Source: Ilumatobacteraceae bacterium (lineage in GTDB: Bacteria; Actinomycetota; Acidimicrobiia; Acidimicrobiales; Ilumatobacteraceae). Taken from it: 64,000 nucleotides of DNA. The notes under the pieces are model-generated. The model saw only the letters and a list, made by a program, of their open reading frames with translations. It was not told the origin of the DNA and searched no databases. This document shows positions 43,654 to 53,603 of the stretch, piece by piece. How positions within the stretch are numbered: position 1 is the first letter of the stretch; each line of letters opens with the position of its first letter. The stretch is taken from the NCBI GenBank assembly GCA_024644465.1, contig JAHEKY010000001.1:48637-112636 (forward strand), given 5' to 3'. A program made the translations under genes and the position numbers.

Positions 43654-45417
43654 TCAGCCCTTGGAGGCAGCGCTCAGGATGCAGTGACCGAGTGACGTCA
43701 CCGACACATTCGAGACGCTGCTGTCGTGGCCGGACAGGAAGCTGTAGAAGTAGGCGTACGAGGCCGGGAGGTCGGTCCACACGATCTCCTGGATCCTCGA
43801 AATCGCCGCCTTCTGGCCATCGACGTCGACGGCCGTGCGGTACTCGGACAGCTTCTGGTCGAACTCCGGGTTGGCGTAGTTCGACGAGTTCCACACACCG
43901 CCGGTCGCGAGCGCAGAGCCGAGGAAGATGTCCGGGATCGGACGGTGGCCGTAGTCGACGATGCCGAACTCCGAGGAGTTGTCGCACGGGAGCGTCGGGT
44001 CGGACTCCGACGCCCCGGGGCACCAGGAGTCGCCGTAGAACGTCGAGTTCGACTGGACGTTGACCGTCAGGTTGATACCGGCCTCGGCGGCGTTCTGCTT
44101 CATGATCTCGGCAAGCTGCGGGATCTCCTGCAGGTCGCCGCTCTCGATGTTCGCCGTGACGCTGTCGACGCCGGCTTCGGCGAGCAGCGACTTGGCCATG
44201 TCGATGTCGCGCGAACGCTGCGGCACGATGTCGGGATCGTAGAACGGCAGCGAGTCGAGGATCGGGTGGTCGTTGGCGATCTTGCCGCGACCGTTGAACA
44301 GCGTCGACAACATCTGCTCGCGGTCCCAACACCAGGCGAACGCCTGCCGGATGAGACGGTTCTCGTCGCCGGCGAACTGACCCTGCTGCCAGTTGAACCA
44401 CAGCTGACGGTGGTTCGACGCCGGCGGCTCGAGCACGGTGAAGTTGCCGTCGTTGAGCAGGCCTTCGCCGCCGATGACGCTGAACTGCTGGAGGCCGTCG
44501 ACCTGCCGACTCGCCATCGCCGTGACCGCGGTGCCGATGTCGGCGAAGCCGCGCAGCTCGATCGTGTCGAGCGGCGTCGTGCCGCCCCACCAGTTCGGGT
44601 TGCGCACGTACTTCGCGGTGAACGTCGCGACGTCGAAGTCGTCGAGCATCCACGCGCCGGTGCCGGCGGGTCGCTCGTTGAGCGTCGTACCGGAGGAGTA
44701 GTCGGCCGGAGCGATCAGCGCCTGAGCGTTGAAGATCGACACGAGCACGGGGAAGTTGCCGTTCGCCTCGATGAGCGTGAACTTCGCAACCAGTGGATCG
44801 GAGGCATCGACCGCTCCGACGTCGATGACACCGCCCAGTCCCGCGTTACCGGCTTCGGCGAGGCGGTCCATCGTCGCGGCCACGTCGGCCGACGTGAAGT
44901 CGCTTCCGTCCTGCCACTTGACGCCGGGGCGCAGGTTGAACGTCCACTCGGAACCGTCGGCGTTCGGCGACCAGTCGGTGGCGAGGGCCGTGTTCGCGAT
45001 GTTCCCGTCTGCGCCGAGGCCGACCAGGTACTCGAAGCTCTGCGAGCACACGTTGTACGTGCCGAGGTCGAGCATGTTCAGCGGGTCGAGACCCGAGTTG
45101 GCGTCGCCCTGCTGGTTCGCCCAGACGACGCCGCCGCCCGACGTGGCCGGGGGCGGGGTCGTGTCGCCCCCACCGGCGGGCTCGGTCGCCGGGGGCGTCG
45201 TGCCACCGGCGGAGGTGTCGCCGCCGCCGCTGCTGGGCTCGTCGTCGCTGCCGCACGCGGCGATGATGCCGGCCATCACCGGCATCGACAGGCCGATGAT
45301 CGTGCCCCGCTTGACGAAGTCGCGGCGGCTCACCTTGCCCTGCGCGTAGGACTCGATCAGGTCGAGTTCGATCGGACCAACTGAGCTCCGGGCCCGGTCA
45401 AGTCGTTTCCAATCCAT
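43654..45417 (-). CDS. Extracellular solute-binding protein family 5, twin-arginine lipoprotein
   Basis: SRRDFVKRGTIIGLSMPVMAGIIAACGSDDEPSSGGG; LRPGVKWQDGSDFTSADVAATMDRL. Confidence 0.93.
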   Translation of the reverse strand: MDWKRLDRARSSVGPIELDLIESYAQGKVSRRDFVKRGTIIGLSMPVMAGIIAACGSDDEPSSGGGDTSAGGTTPPATEPAGGGDTTPPPATSGGGVVWANQQGDANSGLDPLNMLDLGTYNVCSQSFEYLVGLGADGNIANTALATDWSPNADGSEWTFNLRPGVKWQDGSDFTSADVAATMDRLAEAGNAGLGGVIDVGAVDASDPLVAKFTLIEANGNFPVLVSIFNAQALIAPADYSSGTTLNERPAGTGAWMLDDFDVATFTAKYVRNPNWWGGTTPLDTIELRGFADIGTAVTAMASRQVDGLQQFSVIGGEGLLNDGNFTVLEPPASNHRQLWFNWQQGQFAGDENRLIRQAFAWCWDREQMLSTLFNGRGKIANDHPILDSLPFYDPDIVPQRSRDIDMAKSLLAEAGVDSVTANIESGDLQEIPQLAEIMKQNAAEAGINLTVNVQSNSTFYGDSWCPGASESDPTLPCDNSSEFGIVDYGHRPIPDIFLGSALATGGVWNSSNYANPEFDQKLSEYRTAVDVDGQKAAISRIQEIVWTDLPASYAYFYSFLSGHDSSVSNVSVTSLGHCILSAASKG

Positions 45418-45679
45418 GTGTTCCCCCTTGTTGAAGTGGTTCGATGCACGCCTCGGGGGTGGGCCCGCGACGCTTCGATCAGTACCAGCGCAGACCCGGG
45501 GCAGAACGGGTCAGCGAAGAGCGCTGCGCGTCGAACACCGAGAATCCCCTGATGGGTTTCACCGTAGTCCATCGCCATGACGCGGGTCACATCGGCGTGG
45601 TTCGACTTGCGCAGGGCGAAGCCCGTGAGCAGGCCCGACAGCCCTGATCGCACCACTCGCCCGGCACGTCGAAACGGCG

Positions 45680-46318
45680 TCAGCAGGTGATGCCCGCGTC
45701 CCGGAGTGCGGCGAGACGCGAGTTCGGGTCGGCGAGCACCGACGCGAACATCAGGTTCAGGCCCAGGTCCGAGGACTCCTGGTACGCCTCCCAGTCGATC
45801 ACGCCGGTCGCCCACTTCTCGAGCCGGTGCATCCGCGTCACGAACACGTGCCGCGCGATGCGTTCGACGTCACAGTCGACCACGAGCATGCCGTCCGCCG
45901 CCGCCTTCCCGAGGTCGGCCTCGATGAGCCCGACGAGCCGATCGCCGAGCGAACCCAACCCGTGCGGACCGCGGCTCGAGCGCAACATCGACAGGATCGG
46001 ACGCCACACCTGCGGCTCCGCCTCCACGACCCCGTCGAGCGTCGCGAAGAGCGCCCACGTCGCGTCGAGGGGGCGGTGCGCCGGTTGGGCGTCGAGCGCC
46101 CGCTCGAGGCGATCGAGGCCGGTGCGCACGAACTCGACGAGCACCCCGTTGCGGTCGCCGAACTGGTTGTAGAGCGTGGTGACGGAAACGCCGGCGCGCG
46201 TCGCGAGCTTGCGCATCGTGAGTGAACGGAGACCGGATTCGACGATGATCTCGCCGACCGCCTCCAACACGTCACGACGAGTGCGCAGCTGCCGCAGCGT
46301 CCATCCGTCTGATGCCAT
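45680..46318 (-). CDS. TetR-family regulator
   Basis: TRRDVLEAVGEIIVESGLRSLTMRKLATRAGVSVTTLYNQFGDRNGVLVEFV. Confidence 0.92.
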   Translation of the reverse strand: MASDGWTLRQLRTRRDVLEAVGEIIVESGLRSLTMRKLATRAGVSVTTLYNQFGDRNGVLVEFVRTGLDRLERALDAQPAHRPLDATWALFATLDGVVEAEPQVWRPILSMLRSSRGPHGLGSLGDRLVGLIEADLGKAAADGMLVVDCDVERIARHVFVTRMHRLEKWATGVIDWEAYQESSDLGLNLMFASVLADPNSRLAALRDAGITC

Positions 46319-46345
46319 CGAGGGGCCAGCATAGGATCAACGGCC

Positions 46346-47323
46346 ATGACCCGCCTCGGTTACCAGATTCCGAACTTCACGTATCCGGACATCGGGCCGG
46401 CCGACCTCTTCGACGTCGTGGCCCGCCAGGCCCGCGAGGCAGAGGAGGGCGGCTTCGACACCGTGCTCGTGATGGACCACTTCTTCCAGTTGCCGATGCT
46501 CGGTGAGCCCGAGGCGTACATGCTCGAGTGCTACACGCTGCTCGCGGCACTCGCTCGGGAGACCTCGACGATCACGCTCAGCGCGCTCGTCACCGGCAAC
46601 ACCTACCGCAATCCCGCGGTCCTGGCGAAGATCCTCACGACGCTCGACATCGTGTCCGGTGGCCGCGCCCAACTCGGCATCGGGTGCGGGTGGTTCGAAC
46701 TCGAGCACGATTCGTTCGGCATCGAGTTCGGCACGTTCACCGAACGGTTCGAGAAGCTCGAGGAGGCGTTGCAGATCATCATCGGGATGTTCCGCGGCGA
46801 ACGTCCGACCCTCGACGGCTCGCACTACGGCGTGAGCGACGCGATCAACGAGCCGCCACCCGTGTCGAAGATCCCGGTGTTGATCGGCGGCGCGGGCGAA
46901 CGCAAGACGCTGCGGATGGTCGCGCAGTACGCCGACGAGTCGAACCTCATCTGTGCGGACGACGAGATCGACCGCAAGCTCGAAGCACTCGACGAACACT
47001 GCGCCGCGCTCGGCCGTGACCGCTCGGAGATCACCGTCACGAAACAGAAGAACGCGTGCCTCGCCCCGACGACCGAAGAGGCGAAGGCCGACGTGTTCGC
47101 CTACTTCGAGCGGCGGGGACTCCCGCTCGACGGGATGACCGAGGACGAGCAGGCGATGTGGATGTCGAACTTCGTGTGGGGCGACCCTGCGACGGTCGGC
47201 GAGCACTTCGCATCGCTCCTCCGGCCCGGCCTCGACGGCTTCACCGTCAACATGCCGGCGAACGGTCACGTCGAAGGCCGGGTGCAGTTGCTCGGCGAGA
47301 CGCTCGCTCCTCTCGTGAGCTGA
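46346..47323 (+). CDS. LLM-class F420-dependent oxidoreductase
   Basis: ADLFDVVARQAREAEEGGFDTVLVMDHFFQLP...ITLSALVTGNTYRNPAVLAKILTTLDIVSGGRAQLGIGCGWFELEHDSFGIEFG. Confidence 0.94.
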   Translation: MTRLGYQIPNFTYPDIGPADLFDVVARQAREAEEGGFDTVLVMDHFFQLPMLGEPEAYMLECYTLLAALARETSTITLSALVTGNTYRNPAVLAKILTTLDIVSGGRAQLGIGCGWFELEHDSFGIEFGTFTERFEKLEEALQIIIGMFRGERPTLDGSHYGVSDAINEPPPVSKIPVLIGGAGERKTLRMVAQYADESNLICADDEIDRKLEALDEHCAALGRDRSEITVTKQKNACLAPTTEEAKADVFAYFERRGLPLDGMTEDEQAMWMSNFVWGDPATVGEHFASLLRPGLDGFTVNMPANGHVEGRVQLLGETLAPLVS

Positions 47324-47335
47324 CCGAACCACTGC

Positions 47336-48697
47336 ATGGACTACGTCGCCGAACCGGCTCGGAACATCCCGGTCTTGACGCGTGCCGACGTCGTCGTCGT
47401 CGGCAGCGGTCCGGGCGGGCTCGCCGCGGCACTCGCTGCGGCCCGAACCGGGGTGTCGGTCGTGCTGCTCGAACGCAACGGGTGCTTCGGCGGAAACATC
47501 ACCGCCGTCGGCGTCGAGGGCTTCGCCTGGTACCGCCACGAGGGAACCGTCGACAGCGAGGGCATCGGCATCGAGTTCGAACAGCGGGCGCGCCAGATGG
47601 GCGCAGCCCAACCCGAACCACAGTCGGACAGCCACGCGCTCGACGGTGAACTGTTCAAGTACGTCGCCGACACGCTCGTGGCCGAAGCGGGCATCGAGGC
47701 GCTGCTGCACTGTTCGGTCGTCGCACCGATCATCGAGAGCGACGAACTGCGGGGCGTGATCGTCGAGAGCAAGTCGGGGCGACATGCGGTGCTCGGCGAA
47801 CGCGTCATCGACGCGAGCGGCGATGCGGACGTCGCTGCCCGGGCGGGCGCGCCGACGAGGCTCGCCCCGCGCGAGTCGTTGATGGCCGCGTCGGTGATGT
47901 TCCACCTCAGCGGTGTCGACAAGCAGGCGTTCCTCGCCGGCGTCGCCGCCGACCCCCAGACCTACCGCGACTGGGCGGGCGAGGGCTGGGCGATGGAGAC
48001 GAGCGGCAAGGAGGACGAGATGTTCTCACCGTTCCTGCGCAAGCCGTTCGAGCAGGCGGTCGACGCCGGCGTCATCCCACGCGATGTGACGACGATCGGC
48101 GGGACATGGGGTGCGATCTCGGACCAGGGCGAGCTGACGTACCTGAACCTCGTCCACCTCGCGGGAATCGATGGCACCGACGTGCGCAGCCTGACCGCCG
48201 GCGAGATCGAAGGACGACGGCAGGCGGTGCTCGCAGCAGAAGCGCTGCGCCGCTTCACGCCGGGTTGTGAACGGGCGAAGATCCGCAACTTCGGCATGAC
48301 GATCGGCATCCGCGACACCCGCAAGATCGACGCGGCGTACAACATGACCGCCGACGACGTGCGCGAGCAGGGGCGCTTCGACGACTCGATCGGCATCTTC
48401 CCGGAGTTCATCGACGGCTACGGCATCCTCGTGCTGCCGACGACCGGCCGGTTCTTCGAGGTGCCGTACCGCTCCATGCTGCCCAAGCGCGTCGACAACC
48501 TGCTCGTCGCCGGTCGCAGCATCGGCGGCGACCGGGTCAGCCACGCAGCCGTGCGCAACATGATGTGCTGCACGGTCAGCGGCCAGGGCGCCGGCGTCGC
48601 CGCGGCGATCTCCGTGCGAGCCGGCCGCGGCGTGTCCGCCGTCGACATCGACGCCGTCCAGACAGAGCTCCGCCGTCAGGGCGCCCGCCTCCACTGA
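47336..48697 (+). CDS. FAD-dependent oxidoreductase
   Basis: DVVVVGSGPGGLAAALAAARTGVSVVLLERNGCFGGNITAVGVEGFAWYRHEGTVDSEGIGIEFEQRARQMGA. Confidence 0.92.
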   Translation: MDYVAEPARNIPVLTRADVVVVGSGPGGLAAALAAARTGVSVVLLERNGCFGGNITAVGVEGFAWYRHEGTVDSEGIGIEFEQRARQMGAAQPEPQSDSHALDGELFKYVADTLVAEAGIEALLHCSVVAPIIESDELRGVIVESKSGRHAVLGERVIDASGDADVAARAGAPTRLAPRESLMAASVMFHLSGVDKQAFLAGVAADPQTYRDWAGEGWAMETSGKEDEMFSPFLRKPFEQAVDAGVIPRDVTTIGGTWGAISDQGELTYLNLVHLAGIDGTDVRSLTAGEIEGRRQAVLAAEALRRFTPGCERAKIRNFGMTIGIRDTRKIDAAYNMTADDVREQGRFDDSIGIFPEFIDGYGILVLPTTGRFFEVPYRSMLPKRVDNLLVAGRSIGGDRVSHAAVRNMMCCTVSGQGAGVAAAISVRAGRGVSAVDIDAVQTELRRQGARLH

Positions 48698-48723
48698 CCA
48701 CCCACCACGCCAACCGCCCCCCA

Positions 48724-48838
48724 TTCCGGTGAGAGGTGAGAGCACCTGTCCCACCCAACTCTCACCGCACGGGTCGTCCGCCGCCTTCCGGTGAGAGGTG
48801 AGAGCACCGGTCCCACCCAACTCTCACCGCACGGGTCG
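48724..48838. repeat. Tandem duplication of a 53-nt unit (period 62 nt, 1 mismatch) with internal inverted repeat GGTGAGAG...CTCTCACC
   Basis: Copies 48724-48776 and 48786-48838: TTCCGGTGAGAGGTGAGAGCACC(T/G)GTCCCACCCAACTCTCACCGCACGGGTCG. Confidence 0.93.
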
Positions 48839-48848
48839 AGCGTGGCGG

Positions 48849-50597
48849 TCAGACGGTGTCGACGAGGGCGAGTTCCTCGGCGAGGTACTCGGCCTTGCAC
48901 TTCGCGCGCTGGAGCTTGCCACTGCTCGTCTTCGGGATCGTGCCCGGATCGACGAGCATCACGTCCCGCGGCGGCAGCCCGCAGACCTCGAGCGTGCGAT
49001 GGTGGATCCGCTCGCGGATGTCGGCGAAACCGCCGGACGTGTCCGTCGGGCGCACCTCGGCCACGACGATCACGCTCTCCTTGCCCTTGTAGCCCTCCAT
49101 CCCGAACGCGATCACGTTGCCGGCGCGTACACCGTCGAGCCGGCCGACCGCCCGCTCGATGTCCTCGGGGAACACGTTGCGACCGCCGACGATGATCACG
49201 TCCTTGATGCGGCCACACATCACCAGTTCCCCGTCGAGCAGGTAGGCGAGGTCACCGGTGCGCAGCCAACCGTCACGGAAGAGCGCCGTCGTCGCATCGG
49301 GCCGCTTGTAGTACCCGGGCGTCACGGACGTGCCCCGCAGCAAGAGCTCGCCGACGTGTCGCTCCGGCAGTTCCTCGTACGTGTCCGGATCGACGACGCG
49401 CATCTCGAGACCGGGAACCGCCCTGCCGAGCAACGGCAACCGGCGGGCCGTCACGGCGAACTCGTCGGGGTCGCGGACCTCGATCGGCTTGGCGAGACGC
49501 TGCGTCTCGAGCACGATCCGGTCGACCGTGTCGGTGACGAGCCCACGCCCGCGAGGCGGGAACGCACCCCCGATCGCCACCTCGGCCATCCCGAACGCGG
49601 GGAACACGCTGCCCGAGTCGAACCCGAATCGCTGTGCGTGCTCGACGAAGGCGTCGACGGCGCGGGGGTCGACCGGTTCGGCACCGGACAACGCCAGCGT
49701 CAGGCTCGACAGGTCGAGGTCGACGCCCTGGCTCGCGAACCGCTGCAGCGCACGCGTCGCGAGCACCCATGAGAAGTTCGGCCCGGCCGTGGCCGTGCAG
49801 CGGTAGTCCGACAGCCACCGCATCCAGTTTCCCGGATGCGCGAGGAAGTCCTGCGGTGCCGCCTGCACGAGGTCGGTCCCCTTCGTCATCGGGAGGGCGA
49901 GGAAACCGACGAGACCCATGTCGTGGTACAGCGGCAGCCACGACATCATCGTCTCGTCGGCGCCGAGTTCGGCCGCGACGCAGCACGCGTCGATGTTCGC
50001 GGAGAGCACTCGGTCGGGAATCATCACCCCCTTCGGCTCGCTCGTCGAACCGCTCGTGTACTGGAGGATGACCAGCCGGTCGGGATCGTGCGGCGGCAAC
50101 TCGAGCGCGTCACCGGTCGGCACGTTCGGTGCGCCGGGCATGACCGAGGCCATCGGTTCCAGTGGGGGGTCGCCGTCGGCCGCGGTGTAGAAGTCGGCGA
50201 GGAGATCGTCGATCAGTACGAGCTTCGCGTCACCGTGACGGATGCGGGCGCGGGTGTTGTCGATGAACACGTCGAGCGAACCCATCCGCATCGGCAACGG
50301 CAGGACCATCGACGCGATGCCCGCGAGCCAGCAGCCCCGGACGATCGTCATCAGCTGCCGGCTCGTCGGCCCCAGCACGGCGACGTGGTCGCCGGGGAGC
50401 AACCCCTTTGCCTGCAGCGCGGCGCCGACGGCCCGGGCGTCGTCGTGGATCTCGCGCCACGAGACCAGCGCAGGCCGGCCGTCGGGATCGAGTTCGCCCA
50501 TCACGGACTGGCCGACGAACCGCACCCCGGTCCCCCGGTCGGTGGCGGCTTCGAGCCGGGTGATCGTCGAATCGAACGTCGCGCCGTCCATCGTCAC
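48849..50597 (-). CDS. Fatty-acyl-AMP ligase / long-chain acyl-CoA synthetase family protein
   Basis: ILQYTSGSTSEPKGVMIPDRVLSAN...MMSWLPLYHDMGLVGFL...RTGDLAYLLDGELVMCGRIKDVIIVGGRNVFPEDIERAV. Confidence 0.92.
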   Translation of the reverse strand: MTMDGATFDSTITRLEAATDRGTGVRFVGQSVMGELDPDGRPALVSWREIHDDARAVGAALQAKGLLPGDHVAVLGPTSRQLMTIVRGCWLAGIASMVLPLPMRMGSLDVFIDNTRARIRHGDAKLVLIDDLLADFYTAADGDPPLEPMASVMPGAPNVPTGDALELPPHDPDRLVILQYTSGSTSEPKGVMIPDRVLSANIDACCVAAELGADETMMSWLPLYHDMGLVGFLALPMTKGTDLVQAAPQDFLAHPGNWMRWLSDYRCTATAGPNFSWVLATRALQRFASQGVDLDLSSLTLALSGAEPVDPRAVDAFVEHAQRFGFDSGSVFPAFGMAEVAIGGAFPPRGRGLVTDTVDRIVLETQRLAKPIEVRDPDEFAVTARRLPLLGRAVPGLEMRVVDPDTYEELPERHVGELLLRGTSVTPGYYKRPDATTALFRDGWLRTGDLAYLLDGELVMCGRIKDVIIVGGRNVFPEDIERAVGRLDGVRAGNVIAFGMEGYKGKESVIVVAEVRPTDTSGGFADIRERIHHRTLEVCGLPPRDVMLVDPGTIPKTSSGKLQRAKCKAEYLAEELALVDTV

Positions 50598-50617
50598 GAC
50601 CGTAATCCGCGGCGCGG

Positions 50618-50938
50618 CTATTGACTGCCGCCGAGGCGGTCCGGGAGGTGGTGCGTCGACCCGCCGCGCACCTTGACCTCCCTCGGGTCACAGTCGTGGC
50701 AGCCGTACTCGACGTGGATGCCCTGGATCGACATCTGGGTCCCGCGCGACTTCTCGAGGATCAGTTGCGGCAGGTGGTACAGGTCGTCGCCACCGCATGT
50801 CGGACAGCGCGGCCGGGGATCGCGCACCCACTTCACCTGGCAGGCCGCGCACGTCAACTCGATCGTGCCGTCGCCGACCGGCTCGCCGCTCAGGTGTTCG
50901 TCCGACGAGCACGCCGGACACACGATGTCGAGTGCCAC
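50618..50938 (-). CDS. Small zinc-ribbon-like protein with four CxxC motifs
   Basis: 106 aa: CPAC, CAAC, CPTC, CHDC. Confidence 0.7.
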   Translation of the reverse strand: MALDIVCPACSSDEHLSGEPVGDGTIELTCAACQVKWVRDPRPRCPTCGGDDLYHLPQLILEKSRGTQMSIQGIHVEYGCHDCDPREVKVRGGSTHHLPDRLGGSQ

Positions 50939-50994
50939 GCCCGGAGACTACGCCCAGTGCCCGCGTTGCCGGCGCGATCGGCAAGGATGGCCGA

Positions 50995-52254
50995 ATGCCC
51001 GAATACCGCACGATCGACGACATCCGACTGGGCGACAACGAGTTCTGGACGAGGTCGATCGACGACCGCCACGAGGCGTTCGCGAAGTTGCGCAACGAGA
51101 GCAAGAACGGCGACGGGATGTGCTTCCACGAAGAGATCTCCGTCATCGAGGGCGGAATCCGCGGGCCCGGCTTCTGGTCGGCTGTGACGTACGACGACGT
51201 GCGCGCGATCAACCGCAACCCGCAAGCGTTCTCGTCGGCCAGCGGGATCACGCTCGGGGAAGTGCCGCCCGAGTCGCTGGAGTTCTTCGGTTCGATGATC
51301 GTGCTCGACGACCCGCGCCACGCCAAGATGCGCCTGCTCGTCCAGAAGGGCTTCACCCCCAAGACGATCGCTTCGATTGAGGAGTCGGTGCGCGCCCGGG
51401 CGAAGCGGCTCGTCGCCGACGTCCGCGAAATGGGCGACTGCGACTTCGTCGAGCAACTCGCAGCTCCCCTGCCGCTCGGCGTGATCTGCGACATGCTGGG
51501 CGTGCCGCCGGAGGACGAGCAGCAGATCTTCGACTGGACGAACATCATCCTCGGCGCCGGTGACCCGGACTTCGCGATGGACCTCGATGCGCTGATCCTG
51601 GGCGCGGCCGGGATGTTCGACTACGCCCAGGCACTCGGCCAGGATCGGCTCGACCGCCCGACCGACGACATCGCGTCGATCCTGATGCACGCCGAAGTCG
51701 ACGGCGAGCGGCTGACCGCCTCGGAGTTCGGTTCGTTTTTCATCCTCCTGGCGGTCGCCGGCAACGAGACGACTCGGAACGCGATCTCGTGGGGGATGCA
51801 CCAGCTGACCGCCCATCCCGACCAACGCCGCCAGCTGCAGGAGAACTACGCCGAGATGTCGCTCGCGGCCGCCGACGAGATCGTGCGGTGGGCGTCGCCG
51901 GTGATCCACATGCGGCGCACCGCGAACCACGACATCGAGGTCGGGACCACCAAGATCTCGGCGGGTGAGAAGGTGGTGATGTGGTACTGGTCCGGCAACC
52001 GTGACGAGGACTGGTTCCCGCACGGCGAGCGCTTCGACATCAACCGGCCGAACACGAAGGACATGGAGGGATACGGCGCCGGCGGTCCCCACTTCTGCCT
52101 CGGCGCCAACCTCGCGCGCCGCGAGATCCAGGTGATGTTCGACGAGATCTTCACCCAGATCCCGAGGCTGGAGATCTCCGGCGAGCCCGACCGGCTGGTC
52201 AGTGGCTTCATCAACGGCATCAAGCGGATGCCGTGCACGCTCGACCCCGGCTGA
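50995..52254 (+). CDS. Cytochrome P450
   Basis: LLAVAGNETTRNAISWGMHQL...EIVRWASPVIHMRRTA...GAGGPHFCLGANLARREIQVMFDEI. Confidence 0.96.
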   Translation: MPEYRTIDDIRLGDNEFWTRSIDDRHEAFAKLRNESKNGDGMCFHEEISVIEGGIRGPGFWSAVTYDDVRAINRNPQAFSSASGITLGEVPPESLEFFGSMIVLDDPRHAKMRLLVQKGFTPKTIASIEESVRARAKRLVADVREMGDCDFVEQLAAPLPLGVICDMLGVPPEDEQQIFDWTNIILGAGDPDFAMDLDALILGAAGMFDYAQALGQDRLDRPTDDIASILMHAEVDGERLTASEFGSFFILLAVAGNETTRNAISWGMHQLTAHPDQRRQLQENYAEMSLAAADEIVRWASPVIHMRRTANHDIEVGTTKISAGEKVVMWYWSGNRDEDWFPHGERFDINRPNTKDMEGYGAGGPHFCLGANLARREIQVMFDEIFTQIPRLEISGEPDRLVSGFINGIKRMPCTLDPG

Positions 52255-52388
52255 CATCCCGCCGGCGGCCACCCAGCGCGGTCGGCCGCGCGGTGCCGAA
52301 CGTCATCGCCGCAGTGTGCGGTGAGCCACAGTCCCCGTTCGGAACCTCGTGCACAGTTGTCGTGTCCCCACCCGACTGGAGTTGCACG

Positions 52389-53048
52389 ATGTTCCCGATT
52401 GACCCGATCTCGGTCCGCCAGCTGCACGACGCCGACATGCTCGTCGCAGAACAGGCACGCACGCGGCACCCGGTGGCCCGCCGCCGTCCCCGGCGGTGGC
52501 GCCCGGAGCTGAAGGTGCTCACCAGAGGTCTGCTGTCGATGCTCGACACGAGCCGTCGGCCCACCCCGGGCCCGCTGACCGCATCGCACGAGTTGTTCGC
52601 AGGCCTCGACGCAGCCGAGCTGGAGCGGATCGGGCAGTTCCTCACCGTGGTCGACGTCCCGGCCGGCCGCTCACTGGGCCGCCAGGGTGCACTGGCGCGC
52701 GAGTTCGTCACGGTGATCGACGGACAGGTCGGCGTGACGATCGACGGCGTGCCGAACGCCGTGTTCGACCGCGGCTCGCACTTCGGTGCGCTGCCGCTGC
52801 TCGACAACGAGGTCAGCCCGGTCCATCGGGCGTCGTTCAGCACGATGGTGCCGTCGCGCATCGCCGTCGCGGGCCCGGCGGAGTTCCGGGGGATGCTGCG
52901 CGACTTCCCGACGGTCGCCGAGCGGATCCACGCGATGACGAAGATCCGGAGGGCCTACCTCAACGGCCTGGCGGACGCACGGGTCGACGACCACGTGCCC
53001 GTGGAGATCATCGAGACGATCGAGTACCCGGCGCACATGGTGGCCTAG
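52389..53048 (+). CDS. Cyclic nucleotide-binding-domain-like protein without recognisable HTH
   Basis: LFAGLDAAELERIGQFLTVVDVPAGRSLGRQGALAREFVTVIDGQVGVTIDG...FDRGSHFGALPLLDN. Confidence 0.75.
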   Translation: MFPIDPISVRQLHDADMLVAEQARTRHPVARRRPRRWRPELKVLTRGLLSMLDTSRRPTPGPLTASHELFAGLDAAELERIGQFLTVVDVPAGRSLGRQGALAREFVTVIDGQVGVTIDGVPNAVFDRGSHFGALPLLDNEVSPVHRASFSTMVPSRIAVAGPAEFRGMLRDFPTVAERIHAMTKIRRAYLNGLADARVDDHVPVEIIETIEYPAHMVA

Positions 53049-53062
53049 GTCGGGCGGACACG

Positions 53063-53099
53063 CCTGTTCAGGGTGGCGGGAGGGGCCGCCCTGAACAGG
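53063..53099. terminator. Bidirectional terminator-like hairpin between convergent genes
   Basis: CCTGTTCAGGG-TGGCGGGAGGGGCCG-CCCTGAACAGG, 11-bp perfect arms; no strong T tract. Confidence 0.6.
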
Positions 53100-53474
53100 T
53101 CAGTTCTGGCCGAGCGCAGACTTGAGTGCGGGGAGGTCCTGCGACCCGAACACGACCCGGTTGCGCGTCGCGAGGTAGACGAGGTCGAGGTCGACGCCCG
53201 CCTCGGCGATCTTGCGCGTCAGGTCGGCCAGTTCACCGGGCCGGTCCTGGACCTCGACCACGACGACCTCGCGCTCGCTCGTGACCGCGACGTGGGAGAT
53301 GCCGAGCACGTGCCGCGCCGCCTCCGCGTGCGGCACCAGGATGTGGATCTGGCCGGTCGCAGGGGGGCCGGTACACGTCGCGGCCGACATGTTGACGCCG
53401 GCATCGCTGATCGCCGCCGCGACTTTCGCGAGCGCCCCCGGCTCGTCGTCCACCTCGATCACCAGGTCCATCAT
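53100..53474 (-). CDS. Tandem ACT-domain-like protein
   Basis: MMDLVIEVDDEPGALAKVAAAISDAGVNMSAATC...VVVVEVQDRPGELADLTRKIAEAGVDLDLVYLAT. Confidence 0.8.
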   Translation of the reverse strand: MMDLVIEVDDEPGALAKVAAAISDAGVNMSAATCTGPPATGQIHILVPHAEAARHVLGISHVAVTSEREVVVVEVQDRPGELADLTRKIAEAGVDLDLVYLATRNRVVFGSQDLPALKSALGQN

Positions 53475-53603
53475 TCGGTACTGACCCCCACGTTGTCTCG
53501 CTTGGTTACTCGCATCCTCATCGCGAGACGGGGTCGATTGCAAGTGGCGGGGGCGACTTTCGCCCACATCACCCCGCGTGGGCGGTCGACCGGCGGGACG
53601 CGG

